The notes beneath the pieces are model-generated. The model worked only from the letters and a program-made list of their open reading frames with translations, was not told where the DNA came from and did not search any database. The position numbers and the translations under genes are program-made. Positions 39,401 through 46,600 of a stretch of 64,000 bases of DNA are shown here, in pieces. Origin of the DNA: Phoronis australis (taxonomy: Eukaryota; Phoronida; Phoronidae). Numbering within the stretch: position 1 is the stretch's first letter; every line of letters starts with the position of its first letter. The DNA lies in assembly GCA_002633005.1 (NCBI GenBank), contig NMRA01000966.1, forward strand, positions 6,289 through 70,288, in the 5' to 3' direction.

Positions 39401-39804
39401 AATCCACCTTTTTGTTGTTTTGACGTTGGTGCCATGGGTGTAAGGGTGGTCGTACTTACTTCCAGCTTTTTCATTAGATTTCTGAAAGTGACACTGACCT
39501 CAGAGTGCTAATTCGTTATTATCATTTTAATTTGGCATTTTAATTTTAGTTGACTTGGTCCTAAAAGGTCAAAATGATATCATACTTAACTATCCATAAA
39601 ACAGCATAATAGATAATGATAATCTCCACAAAAATTCATTGTACAATTAGCTAAATTTTTGACTTGCACTGCTTTACAGGTACGGGGTACAAGGGACACG
39701 TGGATTTCTTAGCACCAACCGTGGCTGAGCTGGCAAGTCTGGAGAAGAGAGCGCAGGACTCCTTTCTCAAGCTTAAACATGGCAAAGTATTTCAGCACCG
39801 TTAG
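10381..39804 (+). CDS. DDX1: DDX1-like ATP-dependent RNA helicase, C-terminal part (six exons, 5' end outside window)
   Basis: DDX1 is a DEAD-box RNA helicase that works in RNA processing and transport, including the tRNA-ligase complex (family knowledge). Six exons (10381-10527, 29228-29319, 30797-30869, 35945-36159, 38053-38173, 39680-39804) join in a continuous frame to give about 256 residues ending in TAG. Helicase domain 2 motifs are visible: ALIFCRTK (motif IV), [19 protein letters not shown] (motif V) and [15 protein letters not shown] (motif VI). They are followed by the DDX1-specific tail with [20 protein letters not shown] and [10 protein letters not shown]. Metazoan DDX1 is about 740 residues, so the DEAD motif, SPRY insert and N-terminus lie upstream. 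I found none of them in 1-10380. All junctions are GT-AG. The first intron in the window is 18.7 kb and the others 1.5-5.1 kb, all rich in repeats. The last ten or so residues differ from the vertebrate ending. The gene converges on UBA2. Confidence 0.95.
10806..11297 (+). repeat. Family K repeat, copy 1 (inverted relative to copy 2)
   Basis: Aligns with the reverse complement of 29777-30290 over nearly 500 bp, e.g. GCCAGACTGTGACTAA, TTCAAAGATGGCTACTATTT, CTTTCTCGTCCACTTGCGTG. Class unknown. Confidence 0.8.
11708..11834. repeat. 80-bp tandem dimer, second unit interrupted by LINE-B
   Basis: Unit 1 is 11708-11787 (AGAACCTGTCTATTGTATGT ... CAACTCCCT). Unit 2 begins at 11788, breaks at about 11834 and resumes after the LINE at 12966-12998 (CCCCTCCTCCGTATAG). 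Confidence 0.8.
11835..12965 (+). mobile_element. LINE-B: 5'-truncated CR1/jockey-type non-LTR retrotransposon
   Basis: A single frame from about 11841 to the TAA at 12642-12644 encodes the C-terminal part of a reverse transcriptase: [67 protein letters not shown]. One in-frame TAA (12264-12266) breaks it. The 3' UTR has GGGCCCTCTTGGAAAGCAGT and ends in an (AAAT)n tail, typical of this class. The catalytic YADD block is missing through 5' truncation. Confidence 0.9.
13516..13889 (-). other. Unidentified minus-strand open frames
   Basis: Two overlapping frames ([12 protein letters not shown]-type, 13659-13889, and [15 protein letters not shown]...FSLLEKYEI, 13516-13737) look mildly protein-like, but need a frameshift to join and have no match I recognise. 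May be a degraded transposon protein. Confidence 0.2.
14082..14870. mobile_element. TIR element family F, copy 2, interrupted by a TTAA element
   Basis: Ends AGGCCCTTTC (14082) and GAAAGGGCCT (to 14870) are perfect inverted repeats extending imperfectly inwards. The interior matches 7500-7987 in reverse. A 285-bp element sits at a TTAA inside it (14516-14808). Confidence 0.8.
14516..14808. mobile_element. TTAA-flanked non-autonomous relative of the THAP/Kolobok-like element
   Basis: TTAA at 14516-14519 and 14805-14808; ends AGGAGCATGCCACCC and GGGTGGCTCCT. The left 60 bp matches the right end of the 16.5-18.9 kb element (reverse), and the right 260 bp matches its left end: an internal deletion derivative. 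Confidence 0.85.
15380..15454. repeat. (CA)n microsatellite
   Basis: Runs of CACACA interrupted by GC and TA steps, then an uninterrupted AC tract to about 15452. Confidence 0.95.
16686..16905 (+). pseudogene. THAP zinc-finger remnant, broken by TGA inside the CxxH
   Basis: [19 protein letters not shown], then [20 protein letters not shown] and SKYEAM fit the THAP pattern (C-x4-C, conserved Pro and Trp). The second metal pair reads VCG[15 protein letters not shown]: a TGA at 16866-16868 sits exactly between the cysteine and histidine of the C2CH motif. Downstream frames continue briefly as [15 protein letters not shown] domains bind DNA at transposon ends. Confidence 0.75.
17838..18747. mobile_element. 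TIR element H, inserted in the Kolobok-like element
   Basis: Ends CCCATACCAAAA (17838) and TTTTGGTATGGG (to 18747), both followed inward by GCCGCAAGCTTGC-type repeats. Flanks TGAACGCCTG and TGAACAGACTG may be an imperfect duplication. The sister Kolobok-like copy at 21.7 kb lacks this insert at the matching point. One ambiguous base at 18364. Confidence 0.7.
17855..18270. repeat. GCCGCAA / TTGCGGC palindromic subterminal array
   Basis: About two dozen near-copies of TTGCCGCAA, TTGCGGCAAGC and GCAGCAAAC in both orientations, plus a larger direct repeat (TATGGAACAGTTCCTGCAAC at about 18119 and 18185). Capable of extensive hairpins. Confidence 0.85.
18912..19676. repeat. Diverged family D-like repeat
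   Basis: Blocks of about 160-190 bp, each with GACCACTG(T/C)A.CAC..C.TAGTGGCCATTTTG-like cores (19100-19135, 19245, 19425, 19590) and ATTGAAACTTGACAC. Related to the arrays at 5.6 and 31.6 kb. TTAA at 19677 ends it. Confidence 0.55.
19850..20045 (+). pseudogene. Second THAP zinc-finger remnant, frameshifted
   Basis: [17 protein letters not shown] (C-x4-C) is followed after a frameshift by [23 protein letters not shown]-like NTKYETGK and GLHFVRS. The Cys of the CxxH pair is Ser here, so the metal site is lost as well. Confidence 0.65.
20046..20634. other. Unidentified insert within second Kolobok-like element
   Basis: Absent from the 16.5 kb copy at the equivalent point. Contains short frames on both strands with no recognisable domain. 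Confidence 0.35.
21815..22070. repeat. G/C-run repeat (CAGGCCCGTAG type)
   Basis: ACAGGCCCGTAGAAAGG followed by GGGGGGC and CCCCCC tracts. A similar element in reverse lies at 27060-27125 (CCTACGGCCCTGGATT). Confidence 0.5.
22445..25003. mobile_element. TA-flanked TIR DNA transposon G with GGTTAA subterminal repeats
   Basis: A perfect 19-bp inverted repeat, CCGTAAACGTTCGGGTTAA, at 22447-22465 and 24983-25001, each flanked by TA. Inside both ends are several copies of GGTTAAGCGCCCA or GGTTAACCGCCCA. Interior 2.5 kb without a recognisable transposase. The TA duplication is that of the Tc1/mariner/pogo group, but superfamily is not proven. Confidence 0.8.
25011..25690. repeat. Tandem dimer, about 370-bp unit
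   Basis: GATACATAAACATGTAAATC recurs at 25273 and 25643. ATTTATT.TCATTTGAATT and TTTAGATAG.CAAAAA recur with the same offset. Diverged; non-coding. Confidence 0.8.
27058..27125 (-). repeat. C-rich repeat (reverse of CAGGGCCGTAGGAAG type)
   Basis: GGGGGGGCC, long C runs and CTTCCTACGGCCCTGGAT; a common end-type of invertebrate DNA elements. Confidence 0.5.
28566..28757. mobile_element. Small TIR element (family M), copy 1
   Basis: Starts ACAGTAAAATCTCACCAATTT and ends with the imperfect complement AAATTGGTAAGATTGTATC. Interior GCAATATGGCCGACAAGT is shared with 40150. Confidence 0.55.
29228..29319 (+). CDS. DDX1: DDX1 exon b (CLHGDRKP segment)
   Basis: Acceptor TTTCCAG before 29228; donor GTGATG at 29320. 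A 92-nt exon encoding [20 protein letters not shown]. It enters with 2 nt and ends at a codon boundary. The length is not a multiple of three, so skipping it would shift the frame. Oppositely oriented repeat copies (10806-11297 and 29777-30290) lie on either side. Confidence 0.95.
29777..30290 (-). repeat. Family K repeat, copy 2
   Basis: Reverse complement of 10806-11297. The minus strand has a short frame with [13 protein letters not shown] that is also readable in copy 1, so the element may once have coded. Confidence 0.8.
30797..30869 (+). CDS. DDX1: DDX1 exon c (motif V)
   Basis: Acceptor CCTGCAG before 30797; donor GTAAGT at 30870. It encodes [18 protein letters not shown] and ITGLPY plus 1 nt. 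The TDVAARGID core is helicase motif V. Confidence 0.95.
31610..32940 (+). repeat. CTAGTGGC repeat array (family D), copy 2
   Basis: Cores at 31731, 31878, 32047, 32320, 32480, 32613 and 32889, spaced about 130-170 bp where consecutive. Repeated companions: CTGTATC..AA, GAAGACG.C, GACTACTGTGG. Confidence 0.75.
33475..33785. repeat. 43-bp minisatellite, seven units
   Basis: ACTGTCTTTTGTAGTGTACA begins at 33485, 33528, 33571, 33614, 33657, 33700 and 33743: exactly 43 bp each time, with scattered substitutions and no indels until the last unit. Confidence 0.95.
34140..34490 (-). repeat. Family X copy (reverse)
   Basis: The reverse complement reads CTTCCCAACTGGCAACCTTG, AATGCTTCTTAA and GGAATTACAATAGTCACTTA, matching 9150-9230. 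Confidence 0.65.
35575..35835 (+). repeat. Family X copy
   Basis: CCATTTTAGACACTACACAG, GGCCCAACTCTATTGTGTAG and CTGCCTGAACAACAAAATGG correspond to 2440-2480 and 4330-4370. Confidence 0.6.
35945..36159 (+). CDS. DDX1: DDX1 exon d (motif VI and post-helicase region)
   Basis: Acceptor TTTGTAG before 35945; donor GTAGGT at 36160. 71 residues plus a split valine codon. Contains [26 protein letters not shown] and a cysteine-bearing GCYNTDL...GGCCIWYNE stretch characteristic of DDX1 rather than other DEAD-box proteins. Confidence 0.97.
38053..38173 (+). CDS. DDX1: DDX1 exon e
   Basis: Acceptor CATTCCAG before 38053; donor GTGAGA at 38174. It encodes [20 protein letters not shown] and [12 protein letters not shown], the acidic and basic DDX1 tail, and leaves 1 nt. 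Confidence 0.95.
38385..38850 (+). repeat. Family X copy
   Basis: TTTGACTTGTGTACACCACC and GGCCAAGTGTCATCATACAA correspond to 9505-9530 and 8950-8970. Order of blocks differs from the 8.7 kb copy. Confidence 0.6.
39680..39804 (+). CDS. DDX1: DDX1 terminal coding exon
   Basis: Acceptor TTTACAG before 39680. It encodes [20 protein letters not shown] and ends KVFQHR with a TAG stop at 39802-39804. The extreme C-terminus is diverged from the vertebrate form. A candidate polyadenylation hexamer AATAAA occurs far downstream (41404-41409), but I cannot assign it. Confidence 0.93.
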
Positions 39805-40107
39805 ATTAAGCCATGATTATGTGCTTATCATATGACACGAGATGAGAACTGTCCTGATTCACTCTTTTGTGACGTTCGTAATTAGATGTTGCGACTAAAA
39901 AAAAGTGTACAGTATTGATTTGGTTGTTTCTTGACTGGGTATCATCGGACCTTGATTAACATCACCAGCATTGTCTAGTGGATGGCATTGGCCTGTGTTA
40001 CACAGATGTTATCCCCTGTATTGTTTGATACAAAGGGTTAGCTGTAATGGTGTATTTGATGTCTCTTCACAATATGGATTGTCTGTTCCTTTCAGTTTAG
40101 ACCTCGA

Positions 40108-40375
40108 TATGAAGATTATGAAATACGGGGAAATTTCACCAATTTTGGGCACAATATGGCCGACAAGTGAAACGTTTTGTCCTATTTCGGTGAAGGATGT
40201 GTCACACCAACTTAATGCTTTTCCTTAAGTTCTATACCATAGCAACGTAACCACCATCAGATGCTGTTTTGGAAAAATGTGACCATTCACAACAATGGTT
40301 AGAAGCACTTGAAAAATGAAAAAATCAATTTTATTATTTTTGTCTGAAATTACTGAGATTTTACTGTAGGGTGAC
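40108..40375. mobile_element. Small TIR element (family M), copy 2
   Basis: GGCACAATATGGCCGACAAG near the left and CTGAGATTTTACTGTAG at the right end, complementary to the family M start. Confidence 0.5.
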
Positions 40376-42334
40376 TAACTCTGGCAACAAAATGGTAAAA
40401 AAATTTCCCTTATGTTAGCAATCACCAAAAAATCTTTTGAATCGAGAAAAATAACTGCATCATTTTTCAAACATTTATTTATAGATCATTTAAACATGGT
40501 GCTTTAACCCACTCCACCATATCCTGAATCAGCATCGAATCGGTTTCAATGTTTTTTATTCCGCTTAAGTATGAAATAGTGATTTTGTGCTAAAGTAATT
40601 TTATTTATGTCATCCAATACTCAGTCCAAATCCAAACTTGATGATGCGAATGTTATACGATTTTAACTGTGAAATACAATATTGTTGGACTTGTCTGCAT
40701 ATCTGAGCAAAGTCAAATGCCCTTGTATTGACAACCTTCATACATTGAACAGAAAGTAGCAATTATTGAAAACAGTTCAAGAGAGGGAGAGTTGGTAGTG
40801 TGCTGTTAATTATTGCACAATCACCGGTACTTCTGTCCTCTGATTGGCTAAGACGTGATATAGCTTTTGTTGATACTGACAAAGATGCTCGTGGTATATC
40901 ACTTTTTACTGGTGGTCTCAACTTGTTCCTTACTCCAATGAGAATTTCTGGGTTTGCAAAGAAGTGACAGTTTGAAAATTCTACACTCTGCATAAAATGA
41001 CACACCGTGACAAGCCAACTTGTAGAGCCTCAATTCAAGCAATATTGAACTGCCAGTTATTTTAAAGCCGTGAAGTCCCCTCCAGTTTGACTAAGGACCA
41101 ATTTGAGACCAATTTCATAATGTTAAGTGGTCTAAATCATAAACTGATTTTTGTAATGGATAGCACGCTTATATCCACTTCAAGAATAAGCTTCATAAAA
41201 GCACACTTATATGACAGACATCATATTTTACTAAATATTTATTCAAGTTGAGTGTACAACGGTTTGTGCAGTTTTGTTCAAAACTAGTCTCCACATGTGT
41301 GAGCAGACAGTTCACATTAAAGTAAACCAAACAGATTCAAACAGACAATAACAACAGTGTAGGGGTTGACTTCTTCACTGTATGCTCAAGGAATACATAA
41401 AATAATAAAATCTAATACCAGGTGTGAGTACAAACATAAAACTTGATAATGAAGAGGCGACTCCTATTTTTAACATTTAATGAAAATCAGATCAAACATT
41501 ATGAAGCAGTGCCTCAGTAGTATTGTCCTCTGTCTGTTTGGCACAGTGCCTCCATACACAGGTGTTACGCGGCACATATTTCCTTATCCTCAAATGTCAC
41601 ATTTCAAAACCTCATAAAAGTAGCATGAACACTCGTGCCCCTTTATTAATACTTCTAGACACTCACAAGTTCCACATATAATTTATATTTCTTGCATAAG
41701 AAACCTTAGTGGCCTGGATAAATGGTAGTTTTCATCACCTGACAACTTATTAGACTCTCTTCGTTACCAGGCACTTAAGTTCTCAACTAACACTTAAAGA
41801 TTAATAGTAGTCCCATAAAACTATGTTTGTTTACATTTTCTATAACCACAAAATCTCGCATGCACAAAAGCCTAGTTGTTCATATTCACATTTTAAAAAT
41901 GTGTCATTTTTCAAACTCTTAACTTCTTTACTCTGTGAACTTCAAAAGAATGATGGATTTTCTATTACCGGTAAGTCCTTTTAGTCTGAGAGCTCAGCTG
42001 TCAAAAATCGAGAATTGTACTTTTCTTCACTTTTGACAAGCAAGTTCTCGGTCTAAAAGGAATCCCAAATGTTGACATCTTCACAATTTGACAGCCGAGT
42101 TCCCATGCTCAAGGGAAATCCGAGACATACTTTGGGAGATAATAGAATAAAACAAAACATTTGCAAGTTTCATTCAAAAACGAATCGTTTTTGTGGAAAA
42201 TCTAGATTGCTTAAAAAAAATTAAATATAATGAATACAAACATCTGGGCATTATTTATGTGCACATAGTAAGAGCTTGTGATCACAAAAGTAACCAATGG
42301 GAGACTGAAAGCAGTGATGTGGCAACAGTGGAAC

Positions 42335-42875
42335 CTCGCTGGTTCCCTGCGTGCTGCTAGGTGGTAGCCAGCATGCAGGTATCGCTCAATTTTCCTTGAG
42401 AAATTTTTTTTACACCGGCAGCACTTTACGCAAACAAACTGGCATGACTGTTGGAGGAAGTGTAAATGTGGTCTGTTGTACAGACAAATGGGTGCTTAAA
42501 ATTTCTGTTCAAGAAATGTGAATCCCAGAAATTGTAGTTGTGCCTTTTTGGAGTGCATCTTTCTATACTGTCGATGACTTTTGTTTACGATACTGTTCTG
42601 TATTCATACATTCAGTATGAATAACACACTGGTTAAATCGGCCAGATATGTGTTTATTGAGCATATGTGCTTCAAGCATGCAGCTATTAAACATTACTGT
42701 AGACTGAAACGAAATAGTTGCTGCTACGCCACTTGCATGATAAGGCTAAAAATCGTTCGTAGTCCGCCATTTTTTCACGTTGTAAAGCTAACCAATGACT
42801 GCCGAGGTTACATCAATCAATGCTAAAGCCCGTGCTACTGCGTGATAACTGCTAGGCACGTAGGGAACCAGCGAG
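42335..42875. mobile_element. TIR element, 541 bp
   Basis: CTCGCTGGTTCCCTGCGTGC at the left and GGCACGTAGGGAACCAGCGA at the right form an inverted repeat, followed inward by TGCTAGG / CTAG. No transposase; target duplication not evident. Confidence 0.7.
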
Positions 42876-43483
42876 CAATGGACCAGATGCTAGTGGCCTC
42901 TATAGGACGAGGAGGCAATCGCATATACAGTGGAAGGGTCTTGTCGTGAAGTCAAACGTGTTCCCTATGCTACGTGCTGGAAAGAAGAAGTACTTCTTGG
43001 TACAGCGAGGTGACGATAAGAGTCATCGGTCCCACGCAATCAGGCCCCTTTGTTTTCTTAAAGTCTCCCACTACACCGTTACACAATAACAACACACTCA
43101 GTCACATACCTTCCATATACTTAAGACAGTTATGTACTAAGTAAAGAACATTAACAATGTTATAAAGAAATGGGAATGAAGACATATGCTCTCAATCCTC
43201 CAACTCTCTTGAACAAGAATCGATATTCGGGAAGTGCAATACAGCCACTTGGCAATGCGAACCCATATCAGAGGAAATGTTCAGAATCGTTTGCTGTTAC
43301 AAAATCCAATTTAGCAAGATGTAAACTGTTTTCGTGTTCCCAAAGCACTGTCAGTTTTGAACCACCTTTCACTAATTAAATATCTAAGACCAGTCATTTA
43401 CAATAAGGCTCCTTTGAGAACTTTGTTGTGGGAATACCAAGTAAACAATCTTATCTAGTGTTTCTATCACTCCACTGGCATTA

Positions 43484-43638
43484 TTAGTCCAGCACGATAC
43501 AGACATCATCTTCGACCTCTACAGACATAGATGTTTTCCGTTTTTTGACCGAGGTAGCACTTTCTCCGTCCATGGAACGTTTCCTTTTCGGTGCAGCGTT
43601 TATCTCCTCTTCTTCCACTATCTCTATCAGGTCATTAT
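43484..43638 (-). CDS. UBA2: UBA2 exon 16 (SIM-like motif, NLS, stop)
   Basis: Residues 568-618, then TAA at 43484-43486 (a second TAA follows directly). LIEIVEEEE resembles a SUMO-interaction motif, PKRKR and KKRK are basic clusters, and the chain ends in DDVCIVLD, echoing the vertebrate DDVIALD. Acceptor CACACAG. Confidence 0.92.
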
Positions 43639-46600
43639 CTGTGTGCAAAACAAACTCGTTTTAATAAGTTTTATAGATCATGTGAATTTCAAGTACTTAC
43701 AATAAATTGAACGTTTTCAACCATCAATGACTGCGGCCATCCTCAGAAAGATGGGTTATGCGGACTTGATGTATTGCTGTCTAGGGCCACGAAATACGAT
43801 GTCATAAATGTCAGAAAGAGGATACAGACCTATGTCATGATTCATGTCCCCATCACCTGCTTTCCTAATAAATAGGCTTTACTGTATCCAGCGTCTATTT
43901 CTGAGGACAACTACACTGACTCTCTGACAGTTGAAAATGTTCAATTTATAGTGAGTACTCAACTGTGTCCCGCCTAATATTTGACACACCAATCGTATGA
44001 AATTACTTACTGAATGTTACCTGCTAAAATTCTTCAAATATTTAAAGTATAATGCGGCCAGAACATGTTATTTTATTTTGTTCACTTTCTTTAAGATGAC
44101 TATTTTAGAAAATTCGTCTTCACTATTACAGTCTCTACAAACATTGTTCTGGAGTCAAAAACGACTATCTTTACAGAGGTTGAGAAAATGGACAGATACA
44201 GAGGAAAACATACAAAACTTAAATTGCCACTAGGGGGCACTGCATTAGCCAGATCCTTCTGTCATAAAAACACATTTGCCAATTTCCAAGGGGTTCAGCA
44301 GATACAGCTGCAGTAGAAGGCAGACACTCAGACAGAGATGACAGCAATATGCACCAACCCACACACTTATAAGCGTTCTTATGTTGGGTAAATTCTAAAT
44401 GGTCAACTTCAATGACGTGCAGCCACGGATTCAGTGTTACTGATTATGCCTGGTTCTGAGCTTTAGCCACATCTTGACTGATGGCTACAATAATTAACAG
44501 TGAAAAAAGTTCCAACAGCACCACAACAATATCGTACCTTCATTTTCTGCATTGCCGCCATTATTGCTGGTGGAGGGTTCTTCCTCTGGTTTGGCATGCA
44601 ACTGTGACATGTCCCCGATTATTTCAAACTCCTCATCGTCTTCTAGTTTATCTCTAATGAACAGAAAAAAGGCCTAGTATATACTTTGAAACAATAAATT
44701 TGCCCTTCGCCCACTGCACCCTTTTGCACGATTATATTAGTCGTCCTCAGAACATGGTAAACTATATAACGCCCATAATAATCTATAAAAACATACTTCC
44801 TGTTCATTAGTTGATAATTTCCTCAAGTTTTAGTGGAATGTTATCCATTATGAAGTCGTTTTTGGTCAATGTCGCATATTTTACTATTAAATGTACTTAG
44901 AATCTTTCTAAGTGATTTGCATGAAATGACATAAATGATTCCAACAATGCGAACAATGTGTGCCAGACAGGTTGAATTGCTTAGTTTTATTAACTGTTTC
45001 TGGCATCATTGCTCAAGTCAAAATAAAATTGTAGTGTAATTTGACTGGAACGGAAAAATGTGCGGGTGTCCCGCAACTGGGTACAGTTATCAGAATAAAC
45101 AAAGGAAGGAATGTGGCTTACTTGGACTGATAGACATTTTTGGAAATTGCTCACTGTGTTGTCACCACCTTTCGTTTCAGGAAATGACATTCATATTAGC
45201 TTCAATTTTGTAGAAATTGGCTGAAACAGTTCGAAGTACCTGTTAAAAAGTAAAGTATGCCAAATTGACCAAAAAGGCATTCATAAACATGTTCTCCTTT
45301 AGCACTAAATTGTTCTCCATAGCAACTATGTTTAACGCCCAAACCACAAAATATGTCACAAATATTCTGTCAAACTGGTGACATTGGTATGAACCTAGTA
45401 GACAGCTGGCAGACGGCTCTGGGCACCTTGCCAACCTTCAACCATCCTTGCCACGTCTGATTGGCACCTACTCAACAAAATATTCATGACTGACAGTGTA
45501 TCCAAGCATATGTTGGAACAGGACCTTCAGAACTTAATACCTGGCTTTCATAAATGTTAAATAATTAACTGTAGTTATACAAATCTACCAATGTCCAAAG
45601 CCATACGCATGAATTATGTTAACGACTAGGTTGTAGCACTGTAGGAAATCATCGCAAACAAGTCGCGACCCATTTCTGATGCCAAAGTTGGAGAGGAACT
45701 TGTCAGAATTCTGTTCCGTTTCCCCTTCCTCGCTGGATATGAGTATGGAACCTGAAATGTCAAAAATAAAAAAAAACTATTATACTTAAAGTAAACTGTC
45801 TGCCTCCCATCACAAAAACAACTTTTGATTTCAACCAATTACTGTTATGAAATGGGTTTCAAATTGACCCTTTCATAAAATCGGAGATGATTTCCATGTT
45901 GCAAAAGAACTAAAAATTGACCAAGCATGGTCTCAACAAATAAAGAATTGTCAGTTCTTTGCCATAACCAGAAATCACTTGCCATGTAAGGGACAAGTTG
46001 AGATCAATTTTATAGAGCTAAGTAATAGAAGTTCATTTCTTGGATGGAATGCGGGATTCAAACTGACCTGCAGTGAAATTCACTTTTTTCAAGTAGACTT
46101 TAAGTCTAAGTCACTTTCAGAGAACAGTGATTGTTGTTGTATAACACAGCACTTGGAATGACCAATGAGAAAAAAGAAGAAAGTATTCCATGCGATGTAT
46201 CGTGGTTGTGTGATAGAAATATTTTTGTGTCGTAAAATCTAACTAAAATAAACGTTTTTGCATGTGAGTAAAATCAAAATAATGATAAAAGAGATGAAAA
46301 AAGAGGAAACTGGAAATCAAATATAGAGAAAGAAACCAAAAAAGAGGAAATCCTCTTAAAAGAGGAAAATTCCAAGCCTTGATAACAATCCTGTCTGTAA
46401 TTCTAGGACTAAGACAAGGTTAAACATCAATAAATGTTATCACTTCTAGTTTGCGGCTGTTTGAATGTCACGCCACCATTTTCCAAAAAGTTGCCATTTT
46501 CAGAGAAAATCAACTCAAAAAGGCAGAAAAAAGCATCATTAAAATGATTGTAAGTAAGTAACACATCACCTTTATCGTCATCAATTTCTACATCCGGTGC

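Larger units (their letters stand above)
39805..43483. other. Intergenic region between convergent DDX1 and UBA2
   Basis: No coding sequence recognised. It should contain both 3' UTRs. Possible polyadenylation hexamers are AATAAA at 41404-41409 (+) and TTTATT at 42653-42658 (UBA2 strand), neither demonstrable from sequence. It also holds a TIR element (42335-42885 area) and a small repeat (40108-40375). Confidence 0.5.
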
